From Hippopus hippopus (taxonomy: Eukaryota; Mollusca; Bivalvia; Cardiida; Cardiidae), in contig OX328110.1 in the NCBI GenBank assembly GCA_946811185.2, positions 21,066,456 to 21,130,455 on the forward strand: a stretch of DNA of 64,000 bases. The letters run 5' to 3'. Below the pieces are notes generated by a model. It did not search any database. It saw only the letters and a program-made list of their open reading frames with translations, and was not told where the DNA came from. The position numbers were made by a program, and so were the translations under genes. Shown here piece by piece: positions 52,234 through 61,804 of the stretch. Position 1 is the stretch's first letter, and each line of letters starts with the position of its first letter.

Positions 52234-53736
52234 TTAAGATTTCATTACACTTGTCTCGGGTATGGACGAGTGCCAAGTGTCAGTGTCCTTGTTCCAAGGA
52301 TCCTTAGAAATCGACCAGATAGAGACTTCCGAATCTGAAGCCTCACCTTCCAGATTCTCAGCATCTGCATCCATGTCCTCTAGCTCCGAAAATCTATTGG
52401 AGGTAGGGACAGGATCATTTACTCTGATTGTGATTTCACAAGATTCATGGGTATCTCTGGGTTGTGGTTTCGATTTCGAAGAAGATCTTTTAGGAGATCG
52501 GGGTGCATGATTAGATTTGCTCTCTTTAGATGAGACGTTAGATTTAGTTGTAGACTGTGAAGATGGAGGTTGGGGTTTCTTTGGAGGCTGTTGTGAAGGG
52601 GTAGATGGCTTTGAAGCTTTTTTCGAAGAGATATTTTGTGAGGAGGTAGATGGTTTTGAAGTTTTTTGTGAAGAGATACTTTGAGAGTCTGTGGATTTTG
52701 AGGGTGTAGAAGTTTTGTTTGTTTCAGACGCAGGCTGAGTCTGAGTAGAAGGTGTTGGAATTTGGACATTGGGAATGAGAGCTTTCAGTTCATCAGTCAT
52801 TTCAGGAAACTTTTGGAGAAGTTTTTTAGCCAACAGTTCGCAGGTTGGACAATGTCCATTTGCAGGCAAAGGAGAAGCAACATTTGCATATGTTGTGCTT
52901 TTGCTCAACAAAGCCTGATCAGACCTGCGTTTTTCAACTGTTTTCCTGGCTTCCAAGAAGGTAACATTCTCCTTAAACTTGATTGACAGGATTTCTTTCT
53001 CCTCTTTCCAAACTGGACATTCTTTGGAATAGGTAGGATGAGAAGACTTGCAATTGACACAGAGAAGGGGGTTATTGCAAGTCTTTTGGTCATGGTCTTC
53101 CCCTTCAAAAGCACATTTGGGACAAACAGGTGTGCTTCTGCAGTTACTTTCATGATGGCCGTACCGTTGGCATCTGTAACAGCGCAACGGATTAGGCACA
53201 TAAACATCGACCTTGACCGATTGAAATCCAACTTTAACTGAAGTAGGGAGAGTTGGCGTAGAGAATGTTAAGATATAGGTATGTGTATTTCTACGAATGC
53301 CATTTCTGAGAACTGAAATTCTTTTCACATCAGACACAGCCTGGCTTTTGAGGTTTGATTTGATTTCCTCCAAAGAGTCACAGAAGCTTAATTCTTTGCA
53401 TCTAATGACCCCCTTGGAGGTATTAAGGGTCTTGTGAGGAAAGATTTTGACATCAAGATTGAAAAGTTTCTTGTGTCCAAGCAGGTTTCTAACTTGTTGT
53501 TGCGAGAAGCACTCAACAAGCAAGGTTTCATTTTTAAGTTTTTTAACAGATTTTGGTGTGCCTAAGATTGATGAGATAGATTTTTCAATGATAAAAGGTG
53601 AGAGTTTTGTTACTGGTTTAGAAGAGTCAACTGATTCAATAACTAAAAAGCGAGCAAAAGTTGTTGAAGGTCTTGAGTATTCTGATTCAGAATCTGAGTC
53701 AGAGAGTACACGCTTGGCCTTTTTTTGAGAAGCCAT
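52234..53736 (-). CDS. LINE ORF1: gag-like RNA-binding protein
   Basis: A 500-aa nucleic-acid-binding protein (521 aa if the upstream in-frame Met at 53799 is used). MASQKKAKRVLSD at 53736 looks like the natural start, because the upstream 21 residues (MSPCWAPRRVG...) read like translated 5' UTR. In 521-residue numbering: a serine/acidic N-terminus, a probable RNA-binding fold at about 45-205, then three zinc knuckles: C-x2-C-x4-H-x4-C at 207-220, C-x2-C-x6-H-x4-C at 226-241 and C-x2-C-x3-H-x6-C at 247-261. After a helical charged segment comes a long low-complexity Ser/Thr/Pro/Lys tail (about 350-450) with repeated KPST and SQ motifs, ending in an acidic stretch. The triple-knuckle layout is typical of I, jockey and related ORF1 proteins that coat the element RNA. 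Confidence 0.9.
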   Translation of the reverse strand: MASQKKAKRVLSDSDSESEYSRPSTTFARFLVIESVDSSKPVTKLSPFIIEKSISSILGTPKSVKKLKNETLLVECFSQQQVRNLLGHKKLFNLDVKIFPHKTLNTSKGVIRCKELSFCDSLEEIKSNLKSQAVSDVKRISVLRNGIRRNTHTYILTFSTPTLPTSVKVGFQSVKVDVYVPNPLRCYRCQRYGHHESNCRSTPVCPKCAFEGEDHDQKTCNNPLLCVNCKSSHPTYSKECPVWKEEKEILSIKFKENVTFLEARKTVEKRRSDQALLSKSTTYANVASPLPANGHCPTCELLAKKLLQKFPEMTDELKALIPNVQIPTPSTQTQPASETNKTSTPSKSTDSQSISSQKTSKPSTSSQNISSKKASKPSTPSQQPPKKPQPPSSQSTTKSNVSSKESKSNHAPRSPKRSSSKSKPQPRDTHESCEITIRVNDPVPTSNRFSELEDMDADAENLEGEASDSEVSIWSISKDPWNKDTDTWHSSIPETSVMKS

Positions 53737-53799
53737 AGTTGTTGTTGAATATTCATCACCGATGCTCCCCACCCGCCTCGGAGCCCAACAAGGGGACAT

Positions 53800-54329
53800 G
53801 ATCCGGGGAAACCTAACTCAGATCATGACAAGGATACATCGGTGATATACTCGAAGTGAAAGGGCTAGACCGGACAAATGTAGGCCCGCAGAATGTCATA
53901 CCAAGCATAGACTGTCTTTGGGCATTTACAAGTGTCAATCAAACACCAGACTTTCACCCGATTAGCCCATGAGCCACCGCCTTCTAGGGTATTGACATAC
54001 AGCAACTGATGACAGAGAAATAATGTATCTGTGTATGTATGTGTAAAAGAAAACAGTCAGAGAAACACCCTAGGGCTCGGCATGACCAGCCGATTGATCA
54101 GGGCGGGCCTTCCTGACCCCTCGTTTAGTTCAGTTCAAGGCCAAAGTGGTGTGTTGCAAAAACAGAGCTATCAAAGGGCCATATTCTGAATCCACTCAAC
54201 CACCAGGATCCCGTCATCGAACGACACGAGTTGCAGCCCACGGCAAACAGGCAGGCACAGTGGGGGGGTCTTACCCCTGCTGTAGTGCGACAGCTGAGCT
54301 ATTTCTATCCCCCCGCCCAGCTGGGGGTA
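53800..54329 (-). promoter_or_regulatory. LINE 5' UTR with presumed internal promoter
   Basis: About 530 bp, distinctly GC-richer than the flanks, between the element 5' end and ORF1. Complete elements of this type carry their own promoter here. No TATA box is seen, and I did not identify an initiator motif with confidence. A short C-run/G-run pair near 54261-54327 could fold near the RNA 5' end. Confidence 0.5.
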
Positions 54330-54341
54330 ACCAAGGATTAA
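54330..54341. repeat. LINE target-site duplication, 5' side
   Basis: ACCAAGGATTAA directly after the element's 5' terminus; identical to 47868-47879. Confidence 0.85.
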
Positions 54342-54736
54342 GATTAATGTCAAACTGAAACATTGATGACAAGTGCCACTTTTTGGATGTGCATAGGTTA
54401 TTGAAAAAGGTTAGATATTCAGTTAGACGTATTTTCTTTTTATTTCACATAGATCTATTTTTACCTTTGTTTTCCACTTTAAAATATTTTTGTCTCTTTC
54501 AGAATCTTTCAGAGGGGAAAAAAACTATAGCATAAAATAATCCATTGTATAACGTACAGCTGATCAGAATGCTTTGCAGATGTCCCATTTTCAGTCATTA
54601 TCATAATTCAAACTTGTCTACAGCCTCTGCGTGATCTCACCTCAGCGTTATACGTTCGCAAAGCACTTATTTTAAACTTCTGAAATTCAAACGTTTAAAA
54701 CACAAAATAAATAAATACTATGGCGCCCGTCCAACG
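54342..54736. other. No gene seen
   Basis: AT-rich anonymous DNA between the LINE and the zinc-finger fragment. The first few bases continue the pre-insertion F2 locus. Confidence 0.4.
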
Positions 54737-55018
54737 TTAGCAGTCGTTTATTTTGGAGCCAAAATAGCAGACAACAAGGGAAAAATCGGGTAAAATAAAT
54801 GCGATGACCTGATTGGTCAAATATCGATTTCCATGGATCCATGTATTGGTGCACTCTTCATGGGACCACCCATTAGATCTCTGACACTTGATCCAAGCCT
54901 CCCTAGGACGGCTGTTGGAGTAAGCCTCGACGCATATTAAGCAGAAACATTCTTCTTCATCTGACGACACCACTTCTATCTCAGTTTTATTGTGTTTCTT
55001 CTTCTTTTTCAGTTCCTT
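54737..55018 (-). pseudogene. PHD-like zinc finger fragment of a transposase C-terminus
   Basis: From 55018 the frame reads a lysine-rich stretch (KELKKKKKHNKTEIEVVSSD), an acidic EEE, then C-x-C-x2-C, WIKC and W-S-H-E-E-C. This spacing (paired Cys, W-x-x-C, W-x-H-x2-C) is the PHD-like finger found at the C-terminus of many pogo/Tigger-type DDE transposases in invertebrates. The last CxxC of the finger is missing, and the frame degenerates into unrelated residues. A stop lies in frame just upstream and no DDE domain is nearby. It is either a transposon tail remnant or, less likely, an exon of a domesticated gene. Confidence 0.45.
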
Positions 55019-55320
55019 TTTTCTGTTGCACTTTGTTTGTCAACGAAGTCTTAACGACGTTTATCATAAATGTTTGCGCGCATCCTACTGCGCATGTGCT
55101 TTTGTCATGGATAGTGAATCAGAAGTGCACGTATGTATTTTTCGCACATATGGTAATACTATTGGTGCACTAAAACGAGCAGCAATTTCTTTGGGTAGTA
55201 TTAGTAAAGAGAAAATAATGGGTCTGTGAACTGTCACCGTAAAATAATTAAAATACTGTTGATACGACGTTACTCATCAAACAAGCAAACAAAAGCAGGA
55301 AATTTAAAGCTGTTGAAGTA
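55019..55320. other. No feature supported
   Basis: A short 79-aa plus-strand frame at 54990-55229 lacks motifs. GCGCATCCTACTGCGCATG near 55078 is a small local inverted repeat. Confidence 0.35.
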
Positions 55321-55324
55321 TAGC

Positions 55325-55405
55325 TGTTTCCACTTTGAAAATTATTGTGGGAAAAGGAGAAATCGCTCCTAATTAGCAATTTCTCCTTTTCGCAACATGT
55401 CTACT
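55325..55405. repeat. F1-like hairpin, isolated
   Basis: GAAAATTATTGTGGGAAAAG, GAGAAATCGCTCCTAATTAG, CAATTTCTCCTTTTCGCAAC. The apex sequence differs from the F1 consensus while the outer arms match. Confidence 0.5.
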
Positions 55406-55636
55406 GAGCTTTTATCCGATTTTTTTCCTATGAAAAATTTACTTTCACAGTGACTTTCATCCCTGTTTTCTGACGAAATAAGCACGGATAGGTCCCATTT
55501 TTAATCTTTTTTATTGTTTAGAATTAAAAAATACTATAAGTGTAGAAAAATCTGTCCGTATGTATATATTTAAGATTAACCCTTAATTCGATCAAGTTAT
55601 CTCCCTTTTTAATTCAATGGTCTATATATATATATA

Positions 55637-57168
55637 CTGAACCAAAAAAAGAAACTTCCCTTGTGTTTAAGTGCAGATATACACAAATATGAAAATCAGG
55701 ATTAAACTAGATTTATATGCATTGAAAGTGTATTTTATTGCGACTTTGTGTGAAAAAAAGTATTGCTGAGGGTTTATCCAAAAGTAGTGAAATGGTAGTT
55801 AAAATGCGGAAAGGGGTCGCTCACCAAAATCACAAATTAATACCGGGTATGACCACCTTCAGCATGAAGGACTGCCTGGCATCGTTGGCGCATAGAACGG
55901 ATAAGTGTATTGATTTCGGCCTGTGGAATGTTGTTCCATTCCTGAATTAAGGCTTGTCTTAGCTGAATGACGTTTGACGGTGGAATAGGGCGACGTCTAA
56001 CACGCTGGTCCAAATTATCCCAAAGGTGTTCAATGGGATTCAGATCAGGGCTTTTGGCAGGCCAGTCATTAATAAATGCAATGTTATTCGCCCTGAGGAA
56101 ATTCACATTGTCCCTAGCAGTATGGCTTGTGGCATTATCATGCTGAAAAAGAGTGATATTGGCATTATTTTGAAACAGTGGGATAACGTGCCTCGCAAGA
56201 ATTTCATCTCGGTAGCGTTGGGCATTCAAATTCCCTTCGATAACGACGAGATTAGTGCGAAAGCCATGTGCAATGCCCGCCCAGACCAAGACAGAACTCC
56301 CACCCCCAAAACGATCTCGTTCAAGTACGCAACAGTCTGCATAACGTTTGTTTCTCCTACGGTATACTCGAACCCTGCCATCACCTCGATGAATGGAAAA
56401 CCTCGACTCGTCAGAGAAAAGAACGCTATTCCATTGTTGTCTAAGCCAGCGTTGGTGTGTACGTGCCCAATTAACACGATTTACGCGGTGACATCGCGTC
56501 AAAACACAACCAACGTATGGACGACGTGCACGTAGCCCACCCTCGCGCAAGCAATTGCGCACAGTATGGGCAGATATACGGTTGTTATGTGTACCAAGTG
56601 TGTTAGCAGCTGTGGCTGTGGCAGTTTGGAAGCAATTGCGCAGGTGGGTGTTCTGAATATAGCGGTCTTGGCCGCGCGTCGTGACGCAAGGACGTCCACT
56701 ACGTGGTCGATCTTCCGTACGCCCTGTTGCTTGGAAACGTTGCCTAAGGTGTCGAATAGCACGAGTAGAACATCCAATATTCATAGCAACAGCATTCATC
56801 GTCATACCAGCATTAAGCATGCCAATGGCACATTCGCGTAAATTTTGCGGAATTCTAGGCATATCAAAAATAAAGAAAACTAAAAAGAATTTAATTTTTT
56901 TCAACGTCTTTTTCTTATTGACATGAAAGTCAATAAAGTTAGACTGAAAGGTTTCAAAAAATATACACGAATTATAATGGTGCGTGCATGCACGTGAAAA
57001 TCGCTTTCAGCGGGTTTCTTCTGCAAAATGCTTTCAGTCGAGTTAAAATTTGTTTTATCGGACACATAATCGTTCGCCCGAATATATGTAGGTCATCTGA
57101 CATTTTGATTTTTTTTAATAACATTGTATTTGCACTTAAACACAGGGGAAGTTTCTTTTTTGGTTCAG
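55637..57168 (-). mobile_element. Tc1-like transposon, complete (copy 1)
   Basis: Ends CTGAACCAAAAAAAGAAACT (left) and its inverse at the right, about 40 bp of terminal inverted repeat through CTGTGTTTAAGTGCA, with one indel and few mismatches. TA flanks both ends (55635-55636 within a (TA)n run, and 57169-57170). Length 1532 bp with one intact transposase gene. Near-identity to copy 2 at 62665 implies recent activity in this genome. Confidence 0.9.
55837..56862 (-). CDS. Tc1-like transposase, DD35E, intact
   Basis: A 341-aa cut-and-paste transposase, normal length for Tc1. I place the start at 56862 (MPRIPQNLRECAIGML): the frame extends 14 codons further, but those are hydrophobic and absent from the family start. 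Helix-turn-helix region about 5-50 (GMTMNAVAMNIGCSTRAIRHL), then RPRSGRP at about 52-58, the GRPR-like linker, a second helix region at about 60-115, and the DDE domain: D151 in LFSDESRF, D242 in HDNATSHTA, E278 in SPDLNPIEHLWD. Residues between D242 and E278 number 35, so this is DD35E rather than the usual DD34E of Tc1. That spacing is recorded for the Traveler-like branch, to which I tentatively relate it. All catalytic residues are present; probably functional. Confidence 0.92.
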   Translation of the reverse strand: MPRIPQNLRECAIGMLNAGMTMNAVAMNIGCSTRAIRHLRQRFQATGRTEDRPRSGRPCVTTRGQDRYIQNTHLRNCFQTATATAANTLGTHNNRISAHTVRNCLREGGLRARRPYVGCVLTRCHRVNRVNWARTHQRWLRQQWNSVLFSDESRFSIHRGDGRVRVYRRRNKRYADCCVLERDRFGGGSSVLVWAGIAHGFRTNLVVIEGNLNAQRYRDEILARHVIPLFQNNANITLFQHDNATSHTARDNVNFLRANNIAFINDWPAKSPDLNPIEHLWDNLDQRVRRRPIPPSNVIQLRQALIQEWNNIPQAEINTLIRSMRQRCQAVLHAEGGHTRY

Positions 57169-57326
57169 TATATAACATACACATTTGTACATTTACCATG
57201 CTCAAAACCAGGTGTGTATGTGTGTGTTTGTATTAGCAAACTAAATGAATATTCATTAAAATGATGTATATTTGTATATTCTTCCAGTAATTTTTGTGTT
57301 TAACTATTAAAGTAAAGCGTGTTACT
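57169..57326. other. Short unannotated spacer
   Basis: Contains a small GTGTGTATGTGTGTGTTTG run. Nothing else recognised. Confidence 0.4.
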
Positions 57327-57662
57327 TCAAATGTAAGCGACTAGCCTGCATAGCTCAGTAGGTAGAGCGTAGGACTCGTGAACGTGATGTTTCGAGTCAC
57401 TTGAGGGTGAGGGTTCGATCCCCACGGCTGGCCATCTAAAATTACTAATAGTCTTTCGGATGAGACGTTAAACCGAAGTCCCCTGTGACGGTGCTATACA
57501 CCGAGCACGTAAAAGAACCAGGCGTTACTTAAGATGGGTTTCGTCCTGTATCTGCACTATCCCCCGTAACAATACTAACAGCCTTCAGGGGGCGTCGCCC
57601 ATAAGGGCAACCTGTGGCGACGATAAATAAAAGCAAATTCAATCAATCAATCAAATATAAGC
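57327..57662 (+). mobile_element. tRNA-derived SINE with target duplication
   Basis: The head has an A box (TAGCTCAGTAGGTAGAGCG, 57351-57369) and B box (GGTTCGATCCC, 57412-57422). The body holds TCTTTCGGATGAGACGTTAA + ACCGAAGTCCC, a conserved SINE block I recognise from many animals without being able to name its domain. Then GAGCACGTAAAAGAACC, and a tail of (AATC)n. TCAAATGTAAGC (57327-57338) and TCAAATATAAGC (57651-57662) form a 12-bp duplication with one mismatch. The acceptor arm has mismatches, so it is a SINE and not a tRNA gene. It is non-autonomous and needs a LINE partner. Confidence 0.8.
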
Positions 57663-57955
57663 TGAATTTGGAACTGTATATGCCTTTTTCAAAGGCAAAT
57701 TTCTCAGAAACGAGCACAGTGACCCATACCTTCTTTTCTTCTTTGATCTCTTAGAAACATGATCAGCTTTGTATGTGTGAAGTTTTAAAAAAGTCTGTCC
57801 GTTAGAAAAATTTGTGATATACGTCGTTAACTGCCTTTTCAGAATGTTTTCCAGTTTTTGAAATCCTTTTTTTCTGCCTAAATTATTTTTCTATCTCATT
57901 TGTCTCTGGTGTGTCGCTCAGAACTGTGCTTTTTCGTTTCTTTCGTCCTCCTGTA
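57663..57955. other. No gene seen
   Basis: Anonymous. GCAAATTTCTCAGAAACGAG and similar phrases suggest a decayed array-type element merging into the next feature. Confidence 0.35.
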
Positions 57956-57957
57956 TT

Positions 57958-58276
57958 TTTAGCTCCACTGGCCGAAGGCCAGCGGGCTTATGTCATGGCC
58001 CGGTGTCCGTCGAGTGTCCGTCTGTCCGTATGTTAACTTTTATTTCAAACATCTTTTTCTCTGGAACTTCTCATCTAATTTTAATGAAACTTCACAGAAA
58101 TGATCCTGCCATGGTACTGTTCAGAATTTCTTTAAAGAACTTCAAAAACTCTGGTTGTCATGGCAACAAAATTAAAGAATATTGAAAATTTTTGAAAATC
58201 TTGTCTGAAAACATAACGCCTTGGGCTACCAAATTTGGCATGTAGCTTTATCTAGTGGACCTCTACCAAGTTTTTT
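57958..58276 (+). mobile_element. Hairpin-ended repeat head (family D)
   Basis: TTAGCTCCACTGGCCGAAGG + CCAG contains the 15-nt hairpin CTGGCC-GAA-GGCCAG (57969-57983), then GGGCTTATGTCATGGC, as in the 35.5-kb head, and GTCCGTCGAGTGTCCGTCTG. One or two array units follow (CTCTGGAACTTCTCATCTAA, AAACTTCACAGAAATGATCC) before it is cut by the next element. Confidence 0.6.
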
Positions 58277-58350
58277 AGCTCACCTTAGCATGAAGTGCTC
58301 AAGGTGAGCTATTGTGATCGTGCTGTGTCCGTCGTGTGTCGTCCGAAATA
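58277..58350 (+). repeat. Family A head hairpin, truncated copy
   Basis: AGCTCACC..TGAAGTGCTC..GGTGAGCT (58277-58310), then ATTGTGATCGTGCTGTGTCC and GTCGTGTGTCGTCC, match the head of the 22892-24663 element. The array is absent; the sequence passes directly to the LINE remnant. Confidence 0.7.
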
Positions 58351-58384
58351 TAAAAATGTATACTAAACCTGAAAAATTCAAAGG

Positions 58385-60180
58385 CCCTTAGCCCCTTTGA
58401 CAATATTATTAACGAATATATTAAATCTACAAAACAATTACTGTTACCTTTCTACTGCAAGCTTTTTAATTGTGTACTAAACACAGGACTTATACCCAAG
58501 AGCTGGCTAGAGGGCGTAATATTCCCCATTTACAAAAATAAAGGAGACCCGAAAGACTTCTCAAATTATCGCCCGGTAACTATCCTTAGCTGCATGGGCA
58601 AATTATTCACTTCTGTACTAAACCAAAGACTGACTGTTTTTCTCGACGATAATGATATACTGGAATAAAATCAAGCTGGTTTTCGTAAAGAATACTGCTG
58701 CGCAGATCATCTTTTCACCCTCCATTCTCTATTCGAATTATTGAAAAAAAGAAAGATGAAATTGTTTACCGCATTTATTGACTTTTCGCAGGCTTTTGAT
58801 AATGTGTGGAGATCAGGGCTGTGGCATAAAATGATGACCAATAATATAAATGGAAATTCTTCACAGTCATTTTTAACATGTATCAAAATATCAAATCATG
58901 TATAAAGCATAATTGGTATTTATCATCTAGTTTTATCTCCGAAATCGAGGTAAGACAGGGAGAGAATTTATCACCATTATTGTTCTTGTTATTCCTAAAT
59001 GATCTACAATCAAACATGGTTGCTAAAGGAGCAACTGGCGTAGAGCTAATTGGTCAAAATGACTTATAAGTATGGATTAAACTACTTATCTTGCTCTACG
59101 CGGATGACACCGTTATTTTATCAACTGATCAAACCGATTTTCAAAAGAGTTTAAATATTTTCAATGACTATTGTAAAAACTGGCATCAAAAAATCAATAT
59201 TAAAAAAACAGAAGTCCTAATTTTCGGAGCAAGAACCCACGGAAACTACAATTTTAAAACTGAAAAATCAACCCTTAGAAATAACGGAAAAATATCACTA
59301 TCTCGGGCTCACATTCTCATGTAACGGTTCTTTCCTTAACGCAAGAAAACACACCGTAGAACAGGCGAACAAAGCCATGCACTTTCTTTATACCAAAATA
59401 AACAATGCCGACCTCCCACTAGACTTAGCATTGAAGCTATTTGATCATACTGTTCTACCCAACCTTACTTACGGCTCAGAAATTTTTGGTTACGAAAACC
59501 TCGAAATCATTGAACGAGTACATAACAATTTTTTACGGAAAATCACAAATTCCAGAAAGTCAACATGTATGTCTTTTCTCTATGGTGAACTTGGAAGATA
59601 TCCAATTTCTGAAACTATTGAAAGCCGTATAATCACTTTTTGGAATCGACTCGTCTCTGGTAAAGAAGATAAAATATCTCTAAAAATCTATAAATTAATA
59701 CATGATGAATCAACGGGACAGTAATTTCAAGTGGTCACACAAAATAAAAGAAATCCTTATAAAGTTGGTATAGCAGACCTATGGCAAAACCAATTCCAAA
59801 TTTACCAAAATGAAATACTTAAAATAATAAAACAAACATTAATTGACCAATTTAAGCAACAATGGCATGCATGCACAACTTCAATCAAGTACTTAAAACA
59901 TAAATTATTCCAGCTTTACAGAAAACCATGAATTCGAATATTACATAAAAGTGTTAAATAAAGACGAATACTTACCTCTCCTTAAATTCCGAACTGCAAA
60001 TCACCATCTACCAATAGATATCGGCAGATACAACGGTACCCCTCTGAATGACAGGACATGCAATCTATGTAATCTTGAAAAAATTGGCTCTGAAAAACAC
60101 TATGTTCTAGAATTTCTATATTTTCAAAATGAAAGAGTTGTATTTGGCAAATAGTGACAAAAACTTCAAAGTTTTAATGT
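58385..60180 (+). pseudogene. 5'-truncated LINE reverse transcriptase pseudogene
   Basis: Begins inside a reverse transcriptase: LIPKSWLEGVIFPIYKNKGD, NYRPVTILSC, then a TAA at 58666-58668 before NQAGFRKEYC. AFIDFSQAFDNVW is followed by a frameshift to VRQGENLSPLLFLLFLND, a stop at 59067-59069, YADDTVILS (catalytic YADD, from about 59097), another frameshift near 59310, and YLGLTFSCNGSF. The thumb and C-terminal region (LTYGSEIFGYENLEIIERVH, FLYGELGRYPISETI) has a stop at 59722-59724, and a last frame shift precedes a Cys-rich end (CNLCNLEKIGSEKHY). At least three stops and three frameshifts. No endonuclease or RNase H is seen. It differs from the 48-52 kb element and is of the CR1/L2/jockey-like RT type common in bivalves; clade unsure. 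Confidence 0.8.
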
Positions 60181-60480
60181 CAACTCACTCTGACATAAAA
60201 TTAAAAAATCTCAGCAAATTTGTATCTGTTATCATGAAAACGTTTAATAGATCATACACACGTATGCCTCCAGATTTAACTACCTTTAACTATATTTAAT
60301 TACATTTGATCACATTTAGATATATTAACTCATTGTCGAAAATGTCATCGTGGAAAATGTGAAACGTACGTCTTTGATCAAAAGCATTTCTCCTATATTT
60401 TTCTTAACTCTTGCCCAGCTAAATACACTCTCAAGCCGATAGTAAAAACCCAAATAGTGCTGTTTGAAATGTACTTTTGG
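60181..60480. other. LINE remnant tail, then anonymous DNA
   Basis: AACTACCTTTAACTATATTT and ATTACATTTGATCACATTTA near 60278-60320 look like a decayed simple 3' tail of the preceding LINE. The rest is unassigned. Confidence 0.35.
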
Positions 60481-60484
60481 AGGA

Positions 60485-60600
60485 AAGTTATTGCCTTATC
60501 GGACAGAGTAGATCCAAGATCACACTGCACATTCTGTGCGGTCTCATCTTGATTTATGCTGCCCGCAAAAGGTCAGTGAGTTACGCTTAGCAGCCTAGGG
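60485..60600. repeat. F2 palindrome core and right end
   Basis: CGGACAGAGTAGATCCAAGA, CACACTGCACATTCTGTGCG, CTCATCTTGATTTATGC, then CTTAGCAGCCTAGGG, the inverse of the CCCTTAGGCTGCTAAGC left end of the complete copy at 14014. Confidence 0.65.
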
Positions 60601-61795
60601 TTCAATGTGCGCTATCCACCAATACTCCCATGACTGATGCGCAACTATAAATTGCATTTTTCCATAAATTACATTTACTCTTCTTCCTATTTTTTTAATG
60701 AATCTAAATTTTACAGTTGACTTCCATAAATCTTATTTATTTAGGCTCCTAATTACACGTGTAACTAAAAATTGTTTTGTTATTGCAGTGGACTGCTTGG
60801 TATATTCCTGATTCTTACACTATTTATAGATCTAATGTAAGAACTGTGAATATATCGTTTATATATTATACAAATTTTGCTAAGTAAATACCCCGATCCA
60901 TCCTCACACCAAATTACTGTTTGTGCTGCGAATTGTCCGAACAGCATGACAACAGTGTCTGTCATTGGGATACTTTGCAGGGATGCATCTAGAAATTTCC
61001 ATGGGGGGGTTTGCCCCCCCCCCCATAATTTCTGAAATAAGGGGGCAATCAAAATAAATTGGGGCGATGAATATCAAAACCATTTTTGTGGTTTGACTTC
61101 TTTCTGTGCTCTCATGCTGCAAGAATAAGACACCCTCCCCATTTTATGTTGGTCGTCCGATAATTTTCATTTCATAAAAACCAGCAAGGACCTTTCGTTG
61201 TGATGGCATTGAAAATTTAGATATTATGTCATACAGTTCATTCGGTATATATGTAAATCTGTTTCAATTACTATATAAACTGAAAAGACAGCTTGAAGTG
61301 TCTATGAGTGGGGGGGGAGATGTCAAATTGGCATATTGTCATGGGTTTTCGTGTATCATATCGATCTATTTATCGTGTATTTCATCGTAAAAAAAAAAAA
61401 AAAAAGTATTCCTGGGTGATCTGATAAACATTCTGAAGAATACAACCAACACTTTGTTGTGGTATGCATCTGCAAAGTAAAAACACCGGTCCCTGACTAA
61501 AATCTGATACCTTTTCCAAATCATCGAAAATGGCAACGAAATGATCGCTATTTTTTTCAGCCGTGGGTAAATGTGGATCCCTTCATGTAGCTTTCTGTTT
61601 AATCAGAAAACACTACAAAATTTATACCTTGATTGGTTTTCAGCAACAAAATGCAAGGTGAAAGTTCGTTTTTTCCAAACTCCCATTTTAACAATGGTAG
61701 TATCCACTTACAGTACTTTACTCTTTGTTACGGGAGACCACTCCTTCATGCATGGCTTCGTCCCGACTTAAATACAATACCTAACAGCTGCGTTA
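60601..61795. other. No gene seen
   Basis: Low-complexity G/C runs at 61003-61025, with a small palindrome (GGGGGGGTTTGCCCCCCC), and poly-A at 61390-61406. Short frames lack motifs. Confidence 0.4.
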
Positions 61796-61804
61796 GAGAG
61801 ATAT

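Larger units (their letters stand above)
47880..54329 (-). mobile_element. Full-length non-LTR retrotransposon, I/Nimb-like
   Basis: A 6450-bp element bounded by the 12-bp duplication ACCAAGGATTAA (47868-47879 and 54330-54341). On the minus strand it starts TACCCCCAGCTGGG, has a ~530-bp 5' UTR, ORF1 with three zinc knuckles, ORF2 with endonuclease, reverse transcriptase and RNase H, a ~600-bp 3' UTR, and a (CATT)n tail (47880-47896) instead of poly-A. RNase H plus a triple-knuckle ORF1 and a simple-repeat tail fit the I superfamily (I, Nimb and relatives). Both frames are uninterrupted, and the duplication is perfect, so the insertion is recent and may still be competent. The clade within I is not certain. 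Confidence 0.9.

Noticed and set aside
56026..56926. Plus-strand frames up to 169 aa opposite the Tc1 transposase
   Set aside because: Antisense shadows; the same frames recur in copy 2 only because the DNA is nearly identical.
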